A DNA stretch of 64,000 bases from Cryptomeria japonica (Eukaryota; Streptophyta; Pinopsida; Cupressales; Cupressaceae): contig NC_081412.1 of the NCBI RefSeq assembly GCF_030272615.1, positions 668,551,852 to 668,615,851 of the forward strand, written 5' to 3'. Under the pieces are notes generated by a model that saw only the letters and a list, made by a program, of their open reading frames with translations, had not been told where the DNA came from and did not search any database. Made by a program: the position numbers and the translations under genes. Shown here piece by piece: positions 44,063-55,795 of this stretch (positions are counted from its first letter, which is position 1; every line of letters begins with the position of its first letter).

Positions 44063-46072
44063 ATTGGACATTTGGAGAAATTGGTTATGTGTTGCATTGA
44101 TGTTTTGTCATTGATGTCAACACTAGCTGGTTTGGTTGCTTTACTGGTATCCTTCTGGTCCCGGTAGGTTGTTTGGTTTCTGGTTGGATTAGATCATGAT
44201 GATCCGGTATGCTCTAGTATGTTTGGGTTATGGAATTGGCGTATTCATGCTACTCAGATTCATGTTCAGTTAGTTGTTTTTTATCTGGTGATCGGATGCT
44301 ATCATGTATGCTGGCAAGCTTGGTTTTTTGTTCCGACGAGGGTTTCATCAGCAGAGCTTTGTTGAAGATATCTAATGATATGCATAAGTGGTGTTGGTCC
44401 AGCTTCTGGTGGAGATTCAGGATGTTGATGGTGATCATGTTCGAGACTTGGTTGATTGGGATCATTGCTTTAGTGTGTGTGGACCTAAATTGGGTCCCGA
44501 TTTATCTAGGTTATGGACCAACTTAATGTAACATGTTGATTGGACTTCTCGATGTGTTTTCGAGATGTCTTATGGATTGGATATTATTTTTTTGGTCTCA
44601 AGCCGACATGTTTTGTAATTATGTAATTATTTTATTATCTGGTGATCGACCTTATTGTTTGTGGTTGAGGGTTTGTATATATATGATGTAAGATCTCATT
44701 GTAGATCATCATGGAATGTAATAGGAGTGAATAATGTAATAATCATTTAGGCAGAGGATTTGGTCAATCATTGGTGATCAGGTTGGTTTTATGTAAGAGG
44801 ATTTAGTCCTTCGGTATTGAGCTTAACCAGAACTGTATTTAGGCATAAGAGATGCTATCTTTAAAGTTCATTCTTTCCTCTGAATTGTAGTCTAGATTTT
44901 TATGTAGTCATTGAGACTCCTTTGGTGATGAGCAGTGTGTTCTAGGCTATTGGCCTTCCTGCAAGTGCAGGCCCCTGAATTGTAATCACATACTGGTGCA
45001 GTCACTGGTGAGGAGGGACCTCAAGGAGATCAGTCCAAACCGATCAACAAGAGTTAACACAATGAAAACACACAGATATGATGGAGGTAATGCCTAAAAG
45101 ATAGTTTTATTGCATGAAAGTTAATTACATCCAACCAGTAACAACTGGGTTACAACATACCGGCACACAGGCCTGGTAAAATAGGTCACATCGGAACCTT
45201 GAATCGAAAGATCTATCTTCTAGGCACAGTCTATCTATCTGATACTTCTTGATTCTCTGAGTTGATTGATTATATTCTAAAGCATGATTACAAATATATG
45301 TATATATATATCAATCCAAAGGATCTAGTCGACCCAAAAGGATCAAAACCCAAAGAGAAAGACCTAACATGCAAAATGAATAAGGTCGGCCTCTACCAAG
45401 AGATTCCTCCAAAAAATCCAAAGGATGAAACGTAGAAGGTCAGCCACATGCCAAGAAACATCAAGATCAACATCCAATGCTCCGCCAGCTTCAGAATGAG
45501 TTCCGGTAGATCACTAGAATAGGTCTCAAGCAACTGGTAACAAGAAATTGTCAAGGAAACCGGTAGCGATATCTTGTCGGAAAGTGATCCAAATGAGATG
45601 TGGTTAGAAAGAAAGAAGGATGATCAAGTCTTCAAGAAGAATCCCAACTCCACAGGAACCGGTGAGCCAAAACAGGGACACACGGAAAGGACAACTAAAA
45701 CTGCAAATAGAAAACAAATAGAAAAGAAAATGTTTTTGGTTGATGCAAGATTGTTGTGAACCGGGGATGCTCCTGCATCACATACTTACTGCAGAAGTAT
45801 TCTCTAACTCTGGGTAGGCTTCCCACCATGGTTTTTCCCTTTACCAGGTTTTTCACGTACAAATCTTGGTGTCATGTGGATGGTATTTACTCTATAATTG
45901 TTACTTATGTTTAATTGGTTTATCTACTATTTCGGTAATTGGTTTATGCATTTTGGTATTGATCTTTTGGGTTTCGGTATTAAAGTTTTAATTATTTAAT
46001 GTTTTGGTAATCTAGTGACAACTGATTCACCCCCCCTCTCAGTTGTCTTCCAGTTATTTGAACTATCTAACA
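44063..46072 (+). repeat. 5' LTR of copia-1, carrying an insertion
   Basis: It matches the 3' LTR (50759-51982) apart from an eroded start (ATTGGACATTT where the partner has TGTTGACCATTT) and the extra 784 bp at 44994-45777. It ends CTATCTAACA before the PBS. A TATA-like TATATATATGATGTAAG lies near 44678. Confidence 0.9.
44994..45777. mobile_element. 784-bp insertion in the copia-1 5' LTR
   Basis: Absent from the 3' LTR and from the copy at 1-733. It runs from TGGTGCAGTCACTGG to GGGGATGCTCCTGCA and is flanked by TCACATAC on both sides (44986-44993, 45778-45785; 9 bp if the preceding A is counted). It has TG...CA ends but no clear TIR and no coding sequence I trust. It could be a solo LTR (with a 5-bp CATAC duplication and chance extension) or a non-autonomous DNA element with an 8-9 bp duplication. 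Confidence 0.75.
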
Positions 46073-46074
46073 AT

Positions 46075-46092
46075 TGGTATCAGAGCTCTGGT
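46075..46092 (+). other. Primer binding site of copia-1
   Basis: TGGTATCAGAGCTCTGGT, two bases after the LTR; complementary to the 3' end of plant initiator methionine tRNA, the usual primer of Ty1/copia elements. Confidence 0.93.
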
Positions 46093-46129
46093 CCTCTCTG
46101 CAAAATCTTAACCGCTTGAGGAAGATCCT

Positions 46130-47121
46130 ATGGCAACTAACAATTCAAGTTCATCTTGTTCATCCCCTGCTAGCTTTTGGAGAGATATTCCTAGGCTTGA
46201 TGGAACAAATTACAGAGTATGGAAGATTCGGATGGAGACTCATTTGAGATGTCTTGGCAAGGAAATTTGGGAAATCATAGAGAGTGGTCTTACACCTTAT
46301 AATTCAGCATCTAGCAATCCTCCTCTGGAAAACTTGGATAAGGAGCTTCAGAATAATTGTAGAGCAAGAGAAGCTCTCTTGTGTGCACTTTTAATCAACG
46401 AATAATGGGATTAACTGACAAATCATCTGCAAAGGCTATATGGGACAAGTTGGAGACTCTTAATGAAGGTGGCCCTACTATGAAGATTGCTAAACTATAT
46501 GGTTACCAGGTGAGATATGAAAACCAAAAGATGGAAGAAGATGAAAGGATTACTGCATTCATGGAAAGGGTAAATGAAATTGTTATGGGAATTCAATGTT
46601 GTGGTGGAACTCTGAGTGAAGATGAAATTGTTTCCAAAGTTCTGAGAGCTTTGCCACCGGCTTACAAGATGAAGGCTATTGCAATTAATGAATTAATAAT
46701 AATAGCTAATATTTTTTTCAATAGAGATACCTTGGTTGGGAAACTATTTTCTTTTGAGCTTGAAGAATTTGGACCTTCTGGAGCTGTGAAGTCTGAACCT
46801 TCTTTTCATGCATCTACATCATCAACTGGCAAGAATGATTGGAAAGATTTGTATGCAAAGGAATTGGATGATATGAAGAGAGAAGATGAATAATTTGAGC
46901 AACTTGAAGCCCTATTTTCTAGAAGAGTACCTAAAGGACAGGTAGGAAGTAAGTATGAAGGAAAAGAACCTTTTAAATGTTTTGCATGTAATAAGATAGG
47001 TAATTTTGCTTCTAGATGTCCTAAAATGAATTCAATATTTGATGAAAGAGATAGAAGATATTTTAAGCCTAACCCTAGATATCAAAACAAGTATAAGTAC
47101 AATAAAAATAGAGATAAATAA
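46130..47121 (+). pseudogene. copia-1 gag
   Basis: The start is the ATG at 46130 (MATNNSSSSC). The first 91 codons hold the DUF4219-like block RLDGTNYRVWKIRMETHL; a frameshift near 46390 leads to the UBN2-type gag core (KSSAKAIWDKLETLNEG, VSKVLRALPPAYKMKAIA). Stops at 46891-46893 and 47119-47121 follow. Between them is the zinc knuckle CFACNKIGNFASRCP, with Asn where His is usual. It would package the RNA. Confidence 0.88.
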
Positions 47122-47919
47122 TGCTACATAGCGGACGAGGAAGGTTTGATTGATTCTGATGATGAACCGGGACAAGATTTTGCTAGTGGCTCCGGTAATG
47201 GAAAGGAATGGGTGTTCTTGGCTATCAAGGAAGATGTTATGGCACTGGAAGAGAATGTACCTAAACAGAAGGCACTTGCTTCTAAAATTGAAGATAAGGA
47301 TGAATGGGTAATTGACAGTGGATGTTCACATCATATGACTAGAGATAAAAGGAAGTTTCTATCTTTGCAAGAATTTGATGGCGGTCTGATTAGATTTGGA
47401 GATGACAAAGCATGTATGATCAAGGGAAAAGGAACTATATCATTAGATGGTAAGCACAATACTGATAATGTTTATTATGTTGAAGGTTTAAGGCATAATC
47501 TTTTGAGTGTAGGACAATTGGTGGATAAGGGATTTCAATTACAATTCAAATATGGAAAATGCAAAATCATTAATAGATCTAGATTGGAGATTGAAACCGG
47601 TACTCAGGCAAAAGGTAAGGGCAAAAAGAAAAAAAAATCCCACCCACGAATTTCATTCATGGAAAAAAGTGGGAACCATTATTGTGAGTTCACCCATACA
47701 TTTCATTTCAATTCCGGTGAGAAGACATGTTTGATTGCACAAATTGATGAGAGTTGGCTATGGCATAAAAGGCTATGTCATGTGAATTTTGATTGCATGG
47801 TAAAGATTAGTTCAACTAAGGTAGTTAGAGATATACCTAAGATTGTGAAGCCCTATAATCTAATATGTAAAGAATGTCAAATGGGAAAACATGTCAGAAC
47901 CTCTTTTAAGAGTATATAA
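47122..47919 (+). pseudogene. copia-1 protease and GAG-pre-integrase region
   Basis: The protease active site reads EWVIDSGCSHHMTRDK near 47308, with the DSG intact, followed by GKGTISLDGKH and NLLSVGQLVDKGF. The GAG-pre-integrase zinc block reads LWHKRLCHVNFDCM and ICKECQMGKHVRTSF. It continues the gag frame and ends at a TAA (47917-47919). Confidence 0.88.
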
Positions 47920-48699
47920 GAAAAATCTAATAATGTTCTTGATTTTATTCATACTGATTTGTGTGGCCTTGCTAGAGTTAAAAGTTTTCAAGGTGATATA
48001 TATTTTATGCTAATCATTGATGATTGTTCTAGAATTATGAGGGTTACTTTTCTAAGGGACAAATCTGAGGCTTTTGAAAAATTTAAAATCTTTAAAGCTA
48101 AAGTTGAGACAGAGACAGAATTGAAGATTAAATGTTTAAGGTCAGATCATGGTGGAGAATTCACATCTGGTGAGTTTAACAACTTTTGTGAGAAGCATGG
48201 TATAAGGAGACAATTTTCTACTCCTCGGACACCTCAGCAAAATGGATTTGTGGAAGGAAAGAATGGAACTATCTTTGATGCTCCTAGAACCATGATGATG
48301 GAATCTAATCTACCTCATATCTACTAGAGAGAAGCAGTGATCACAGCAATTTATACATTCAACAGAGTACATATCAAAGGAGAAACCGGTAAGACACCTT
48401 ATGAATTATGGTTTGGCAATGCACCTACAGTTAAGTATTTTAGAATCTTTGGTACTAAATGCTATATCAAGAGAGATGATATCATTGGAAAATTTGATCC
48501 TAGATGTGATGAAGGAATATTTCTTGGTTATTCTAATGAAAGCAAGGCATATAGATGTTATAACAAGATATTGCAGAGAATTGTGGAGAGCGCTAATGTC
48601 AAGGTGGATGAGCTGAATAGAAGTCAAATCAAAGTTTATGAGCAAGAACCGACAATGGAAATGATCATAACTAAATCGGTAACACCTTTACCGGAATAG
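47920..48699 (+). pseudogene. copia-1 integrase
   Basis: Catalytic residues: the first Asp in HTDLCG near 47955, the second in RSDHGGEF near 48145 (usually SDNG), and the Glu in NGFVEGKNGTI near 48250. Conserved blocks TPYELWFG and IFGTKCYIKRDD and the GIFLGYS motif follow. Stops at 48325-48327 (TAG for a Trp codon) and 48697-48699 break it. Confidence 0.9.
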
Positions 48700-50376
48700 A
48701 ATGTTGAACCAATTACTCTAGCAGTATCAGAAAATTCAACAGTAACTAAAGAACCGGGAAGAGGAACAGAGAATCAGAAGACTCCTAGGTATGTAAGGAT
48801 GAATCATTCAGAAGATCAAATCATTAGGGATAAAAACAATGGAGTGATGGCAAGAAGGAGATTGGCAGCTAATAAGGTATGTTTAATTTCTCAGGTTGAA
48901 CTGGTATCAGTAATTGAAGCATGTAAAGATGAATGTTGGATGAAAGCTATGGAAGAAGAATTAGATCAGATAGAGGAGAATAACACATGGACTTTAGTTC
49001 CCCGGCCTAAAAATAAGAATGTTATTGGAACTAAATGGGTTTTTGTGAATAAGTTAAATGAAGATGGACAAGTTGTAAGGAATAAAACTAGATTGGTTTG
49101 TAAAGGATATTCTCAGAAGGAAGGAATTGATTATGGTGAAACTTTTGCACCTATAGCTAAGATTGAAGTTGTAAGATTATTTTTTGCCTATGTTGCACAT
49201 AAAAACTACAAGGTTTATCAGATGGATCTTAAGTATGCCTTTTTGAATGGGAATCTTGATGAGGAAGTTTATATTAAGAAACCTAATGGTTTTTCACTTT
49301 GAGATGATAAAAACAAGGTTCGCAGGTTAAGGAAAGCTTTATATGGATTGAAACAAACACCTAGAGCTTGGTATGCAAGGTTAGATAAATATCTTTTGAA
49401 GCTTGGTTTCACTAAATGTAATGTTGACAGTAATCTATATTATAAAGTCACTAATGATGATATATTGATTATTGAATTTTTTGTTGATGACATTATTTTT
49501 GGAAGTGGAGATAAGTTACACATGGAATTTTCTAAAAATATGGAGAAAGAATTTGAAATATCTATGATCGGGGAAATGAAATTTTTCTTAGGTTTGCAGA
49601 TTACTCAGACTGATAAAAGTATTTTCATCTATCAAACTAAGTATGCTAGGGATTTGTTGAAGAAATTTGGTATGATAGACTCTAAATCGGTAAGTACTCC
49701 TATGGTTACAAGTGAGAAATTGACAAGGAAATATGTTTTTGCACTGCTAAATCCTACAAGATACAAGTCTATGATCAGAGGTCTACTATATTTGACTCAG
49801 ACTAGGCCTGATATAATGAATGCTATTTGCATTGCATCAAGATATCAAAGTGATCCTAGAGAAAATCATGAGAGTGCGGTGAAAAGAATTTTTAGATACT
49901 TGCAAGGTACATTTGAATATGGTTTGTGGTACCCTAAGGATGATGACATTACTTTATGTGCATATACAGATGCAGATTGGGCAGGTGATGTTGATGACCG
50001 GAAAAGTACTTCTAGTGGATCTTTCTTTCTTGGGAAGAAGTTGGTTTCATCAATCAACAAGAAACAATCATGTACTTCTTTATCTACTACTAAAGTTGAA
50101 TATGTTGTTGATGCTACTAATTGTACACAAGTTCTATGGATGAAGAAAATGTTGAAGGACATTAAAGTTCATTTCATTGGACCGGTAGTTATTCGCCGTG
50201 ATAACTCTACTACTATAGACATATCAAAGAATCTGGTATTTCACTCTAAGACAAAGCGCATATCTATCAAGTATAACTTTTTGAAGGAGAAGGTGGAAGA
50301 AAATGAGGTTAGATTGGTTTATGTGAACACTAAAGAGAAGATTGCAGATATTTTCAATAAACCTTTTCCTAAATAA
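48700..50376 (+). pseudogene. copia-1 reverse transcriptase and RNase H
   Basis: RT blocks are [31 protein letters not shown]-like [44 protein letters not shown] and the catalytic FVDDIIFG near 49480. A TGA at 49300-49302 interrupts. RNase H is AYTDADWAGDVDDRKSTSSG, then VLWMKKMLKDI, and the HSKTKRISIKYNFLKEKV end; the final TAA is at 50374-50376. The last 342 codons are uninterrupted. Confidence 0.92.
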
Positions 50377-50746
50377 TTATTTGAGTACCTGAGAGACAGA
50401 TTAGGGGTTTCTACCCCTCTGGCAGAGAATTGAATGATGCTATTTTGTATCAGTCCAGTATGGATTATCAGATATATTATTCATTCTAGATTGATGTGGG
50501 GATTCTATTGCTCAAGGGGAGTAGTTAGCCTTGTGATTTAGTGGTTTTTGTTTTTGCTTTGATATTTATGTCATATTTGTGGCATTGATGTCAAAGGGGG
50601 ATAGATATTCATGTCAAAAACTTAAGGGATTTATACATCAGGAGGAGTATGTTTCAGAACTTCATTGCTATATTCTTGGATGGGAGACTTGTTTGGCATT
50701 TCTTGGCACTTGGATGCTTTTCACATCTAGTGTTGCCATCAACGCC
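50377..50746 (+). other. copia-1 3' untranslated region
   Basis: Non-coding stretch between pol and the PPT. It contains a PPT-like CAAAGGGGGATAG near 50591 in addition to the true PPT. I see no gene. Confidence 0.6.
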
Positions 50747-50758
50747 AAAGGGGAAGAT
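50747..50758 (+). other. Polypurine tract of copia-1
   Basis: AAAGGGGAAGAT abuts the 3' LTR start TGTTGACC; the standard position and sequence for a plant Ty1/copia element. Confidence 0.9.
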
Positions 50759-51982
50759 TGTTGACCATTTGGAGGAATTTCTTATGTGTTGCATTGATGT
50801 TTTGTCATTTATTTCAACACTATTTGTTTTGGCTACTTTACCAGTATCCTTTTGGTCCTTGTAGGTTTTTTGGTTTCTAGTTGGATTAGATCATAATGAT
50901 CCAATATACTCTGGTATATTTGGGTTATGGAATTGGCTTATTCATTCTACTCAGATTCATGTTTAGTCAGTTGGTTTTGGTCTGGTTATCAGATGCTATC
51001 ATGTATGTTGGCAAGCTTAGTTTGTTGTTCCGACAAGGGTTTCACCGGCAGAGCTTTGTTGAAGATCTTTGATGATACGCATAAGTGGTGTTGGTGCGGA
51101 TTTTGGAGGAGATTCAAGATGTCGATGGTGATCATGTTCAAGACTTGGTTTATTGGGATCATTGCTTTAGTGTGTGTGGACCTAAATTGGGTCTCGGTTT
51201 ATCTAGGTTATGGACTGACTTAATGTAACATGTTGATTGGACTTCTCGATGTGTTTCTAGGATGTCTTATGGGTTGGATATTATTTGTTTGGTATTAGGC
51301 TAACATGTTTTATAATTATGTAATTGTTTTATTATCTGGTGGTCAACCTTATTGTTTGTGGTCGAGGGTTTGTATATATATGATGTAAGATCTCATTGTA
51401 GATCATCATGGAATGTAATAGGAGCAAATAATGCAATAATCATTTAGGTAGAGGATTTGGTTGATCATCGGCGATCGACTTGGGTTTACGTAAGAGGATT
51501 TAGTCCTCTAATATTGAGCTTAATCAAAACTATATTCAAACATAGGAGATGCTATCTTTGCAGTTCATTCTTCCTTTGGATTGTAGTTTGGATTTTTATG
51601 TAGTCAATGAGAATTCTTTCGTGATGAGAAGTGTGTTCTAGGTTGTTGGCCTTCCTACAAGTGTAGGCCCCTCAATTGTAATCACATACTTACTGCAAAA
51701 GTATTATCTAACTGTGGGTAGGCTTCCCACCGTGGTTTTTCTCTTTACCGGGTTTTCCACATTCAAATCTTGGTATCATGTGGATGGTATTTATTCTATA
51801 ATTATTTCTTATGCTTAATTGGTTTAACTACTATTTAGGTAATTGGTTTATGCATTCCAGTATTGATAATTTAGGTTCTATTATTAAAGTTTTAATTGCT
51901 TAAGGTTCTGGTAATCAGGTGACAACTGATTTAAAACCCCCCCCCCTCTTAGTTGTCTTCCAATTATTTGAACTGTCTAACA
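50759..51982 (+). repeat. 3' LTR of copia-1
   Basis: 1224 bp from TGTTGACCATTTGG to GAACTGTCTAACA, followed by the GATCT duplication within GGATCTAC. Its last ~740 bp match 1-733. Confidence 0.93.
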
Positions 51983-53306
51983 GGATCTACTTCAATTCCT
52001 TGTTATGATACAATGTATCCAAGGAGCTTCCCAGAGGTCACCCCGAAGACACATTTCTTAGGATTTAGCCTGACTTTGTATTTTTCCAAACTTTCAAAAA
52101 CCACTGATAGGATATCCAAATGTGTTTCTCTTGTTATTGACTTTCCTAGGAGATCATCAACATAATCTTCCACAGTGACGTGCATGAGATCATGAAAGAT
52201 TATCATCATTGATATTTGACATGTAGCACCCACATTCTTTAATCCGAAGGGCATAACATTCCAGCAAAAAGTACTCCAAAGATAAGTAAATGTTGTTTTA
52301 TGTTGGTCTTGAGGTGCTATTTTGATTTGGTTATACCCAGAGAATCCATCCATAAATGATAACATTGTATGACCAGCTGTAAGATCCATTATCAAATAAA
52401 TGTTTGGCAATGGGAAATCATCTTTAGGATAAGCTTTATTGGTATCTTTGAAATCTGTACATATTCTGATGTTGCGATCTAGTTTACTAACAAGTACTAA
52501 GTTAGAGATCCATTCAGGGTATTCAATTGGTCTAATGAATCCCACATCCAATCATTTATCTAGCTCTACCTTGATTAATAGTTCCACCTTGATTAATAGT
52601 GCCACCTGCAAATGCATCTTTCTCAATTTCTATTTTACAGGCTTAGCTCCTAGCGTTACTGTCCAATGATGCATTACTAGATCAGGGTCCAATCATATCA
52701 TATCTGCATATGACCATGCAAAGTGGATTTTTTGTTCTGTGAAGAAACTTATGAACTTTGGTCTTTATTTTTTAGTTAGAGATTGTGCTCAAAATTTGTT
52801 GTGGAACCTCCTCAGTGCCAATATTTGTCTTGATAGTCTCTTCCACTAGCATTGATGATTTCTCTTCATATGATGTCATAGGGAGAGTGTCAAACCTTCT
52901 ATCCTCGGGCACCTCGGAGAGGTTTTCACCCTTGGATATGTCCTTTCTTTACTTTTTTAGAGTCAAACAGCGCCACAATATGGTTTTCACCATAAGACCC
53001 ATGATTTGTTTTTATTTTTATACTTTTGCAACTAGAAGGTTTGACATTCTCTCCAAGATATGTTGCATTACCAAGTTCTACAATGTATCCTTCTTTATGG
53101 TCTCCAATAGGTAGATCATTTCTTATGCGAAGATAATTAATAAAGGCCTCATCATTTTGAAAAGTGTATAGTTGTGGAGGATATTGTTGGTCCCAATCAA
53201 TGAGTTGTGGATGAATTAGAGGAAGGCCATTAATGTTATCAAAGTCCATGCGAGTAAGGGTGAAGACACGAGAGTCTTTTCATATTTCTATGCAATCATT
53301 GGGGTC
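51983..53306 (-). pseudogene. Element D: reverse transcriptase and pre-RT linker
   Basis: 52003-52551 encodes MDVGFIRPIEYPEWISNLVL, FMDGFSGYNQIKIAP, EDYVDDLLGK near 52160 and LNPKKCVFGV, then runs into the copia-1 insertion at 51983. The linker continues to the right (52560-53250) with LIDWDQQYPPQLYTF and VALFDSKKVKKG, homologous to the linker of element E. It is cut at 53306 by the LTR of E. Stops are frequent. Confidence 0.87.
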
Positions 53307-54741
53307 TGTATGCGGGAAAAGTGGGCTGATAAAACTAAATATGTGAAAATTTATTAGAATACTAGTCCACACACACACACAGGACTTCTTGATGCAAGCT
53401 ATGGAGTAACGTAGTGTTACTCAGCTTGCCAAGGAGGGTCCCATGGCTCTCTATCTCACAATGTCCCTCAAACCAACGTTTTTGCTCTCAGATCACTGAG
53501 CAAAATGGTTTAGGGATGGCAAATATGAGAATGAGAGATACTTTTGATTGATTTAGTATGAAATAGATATGAAGCTATGTATGACGCTAAAAATGCAATA
53601 AACTAGATGATAAGATGACGAGGTTAGTATGAATACTATCCTAGCATACTATATTTAGTCTGTGATTGAACTAAAATGATAAAGAAAGTAATCTAAGCAT
53701 GCATATTTGATCTAAAAGAGGCTAAATGAAGAGCATAAAGATGATGAAAAAGCTTGAAAGTATTTGAGCATAAGTATAATGCTTCAAATTTGAAAGATGA
53801 TTGTTTTAAAATGGAGGAATGAGAGCTCTATTTATAGCACAAACAGGGCAATGGATGGTCAAGATTGAATGGTTTAATCAAGGGCCCGGTTTGAAAGTTG
53901 AGGATCCATGTGCACAATTGGCACCAATGAAATGGTGACAAGTGTCAACATAGGATTGGGTTGAGAGAAGAGGTTGGAGGCATTAAAGGCCTGAGAAGAC
54001 CTCATGGTTATCTAAAGGCTAAGGGTCAAGTCTCAATTAAGATTACCCACTGGATTAAGAGTTAATCCAAGGATAAACCTTTGTGCAAATGATTAAGAGA
54101 TAATCATGGTCAAAGCATTAAAGGCCTGATGAGACCTTTGGGTTGGATAGAGGTTGAGTCAAAACAGATGTTTTAACCATGTGGGAGGGTTTGAATTAAC
54201 CATTAATGGTTATTGGAGACTTTGGGGATTAAGTGGTTGAAGGTTGGAAGCCTTCAATGGTTTTCAAAGACTTTAAGGGTTTTGGTGGTTGAAGGTTGAA
54301 AACCTTCAATGGTTATCAAAGACTTTAAGGTTTTTGAGAAGTGACTTCCCTTTGCTTAGGGATGTGACAAAGTTTAGGGGAGGGTTAGGTTAATTAGAAG
54401 TGATTAGAAGATTCTTTTTGCAAGTGGATGGGGGGGATAATAGGATTTAATTGAATTAAATGATTTTCATTCAATTTGGTTGTAATTAAATAAATTTGAT
54501 TTATTCAATTTGGGATAACTATTTAATTAAATTTGGATTTAATTAAAAGTGGATAGGGGGGTTTTAATTGAATAAAATGATTTATTCATTAAATGGTATA
54601 GTGAATTTTATTTAAATAAATTGAGTAATTTACTTAATAAAATAGAAGAATGTGGATAATTTAATTAAATTGGATTTAATTAAATAGAGAAATGAACATA
54701 AAATATTCATTTAGGAATGTGGTCATTTTTATACGTCTACA
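53307..54741 (-). repeat. Left LTR of element E (3' LTR)
   Basis: About 1435 bp from TGTATGCGGGAAA to ATACGTCTACA. The ends resemble those of element C (TGTATCTAGGGG...GTCTACA). Inside are direct repeats: GCATTAAAGGCCTGAGAAGACC near 53977 is echoed near 54115, and a ~50-bp unit GGTTGAAGGTTGGAAGCC...CAAAGACTTTAAGG is tandem at 54230-54340. The last 300 bp are TTAATTAAAT-rich. The partner LTR is outside the window, so the start is chosen by similarity. Confidence 0.82.
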
Positions 54742-54755
54742 TTTTGCCCCTCTTT
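54742..54755 (-). other. Polypurine tract of element E
   Basis: The minus strand reads AAAGAGGGGCAAAA directly before TGTAGACG, the LTR start; same as in B and C. Confidence 0.85.
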
Positions 54756-55052
54756 GAAGTGACATGTGTGCACATGTTATTTCAAAGAAAATGATGTGTT
54801 TTTGTGATTTTATGATCAAATGCAATTTTTGTTGTGTCGCTCTTTTGATTTGCAAGTCGTGCTCCAGATTTGATGTGTGATGCCCCCTCGGGAGATGAAT
54901 CAATTTTGAAAATTTTTGATTTAATTTGATAAAGGTCGTATGATGTGTAGGATGTCGTGCATATAAAAAGTGTGCAGATTGATTCATCTCCCAATAAGTT
55001 ATAGCTGTTTTGGTATAGGGGAGACCGCAACCATATTACAAGGCCAGTCGGC

Positions 55053-55083
55053 TAACCCTAATGTCATTTTCCTCCTATAAAAG
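55053..55083 (+). promoter_or_regulatory. Telobox and TATA box of the element E PMD gene
   Basis: TAACCCTAA at 55053-55061 and TATAAAAG at 55076-55083 lie about 75 bp before the start codon at 55157 and over 300 bp inside the LTR. The arrangement is that of element B. Confidence 0.6.
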
Positions 55084-55317
55084 GGATTTAGGGGTTGATT
55101 TAGGTTCATTTGTTCTTTGTTAACTTTGAAGAAAGAGAATTTGCTCTGGAGAGAAAATGTCGATTCTCTATCACAGACACCGTTTCGAGCGCGTTCGGAG
55201 GTACTGGAGGCCTGTAGCGCGTGGACCACCAGTAAGTCAATGTTTTTGACCCCTTTTTGATTTTTTGTTTTGTCATTTTTGGTCTTTTTTTTGAATTTCA
55301 AAGTTCGGGTATTTCGT

Positions 55318-55795
55318 TTTAGCGCGTCTAAGGCTTAGTTTAGCGCATATGAAGTTTAGAGTAGCGCATCGAAGTCAATTTTAGGGGTTGCGTCCGAAAA
55401 AATAGGCTAGCGCATAAAAGTATTAGGTTAGCGCGTGCAGGTAGAATAGCGCATGCAAAGGTTTGAGTAGCGCGTCGCGTCAACAGGGTAGCGCGTAGGT
55501 ATGACCTAGCGCATAGGAGCCGCCGGGGTTCGCATAGGAAAGGGGGTTTAGCACATAGGACTAACCTAGCGCATAGAGCTAAAAGGGTAGCGCTCAGGGA
55601 GGGTAGATTAGCGCGTAGGCATAGTCTAGCGCAGGGGATGGGTTAGGTAGCGCATAGGGTGAAAAGTTTAGCGCGTAGACTAGAACTAGCGCATAGGTTG
55701 GATAGAATAGCGCGTAGGAGAGGCAGCCTAGCGCGTGAGGGTGTTTTAGCGCATTGAAGGTCTGTTTTAGCACATCCGAAAATTTTTGCAGTTTT
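55318..55795 (+). repeat. Degenerate word array in the PMD intron of element E
   Basis: Over twenty copies of a word close to TAGCGCATAG (variants AGCGCGTAGG, AGCGCATGC, AGCACATAGG) occur every ~18-25 nt from the start of the intron, separated by unrelated spacers. The array is CpG-rich within an AT-rich element. B and C have arrays of other words at the same place. Confidence 0.88.

Larger units (their letters stand above)
44063..51982 (+). mobile_element. Ty1/copia retrotransposon (copia-1), complete but decayed
   Basis: Both ends are fixed by LTRs and by GATCT at 44058-44062 and 51984-51988. Order: 5' LTR (with a later insertion), PBS, gag, protease, integrase, RT, RNase H, PPT, 3' LTR. 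Integrase before RT marks Ty1/copia. The coding region has one frameshift in gag and at least six in-frame stops. The LTRs differ by roughly 9% over a ~190-bp stretch by eye, so the insertion is old. Confidence 0.93.

Noticed and set aside
45574-45759. 61-codon ORF in the 784-bp insertion
   Set aside because: Short, lysine-rich, no motif; not distinguishable from chance.
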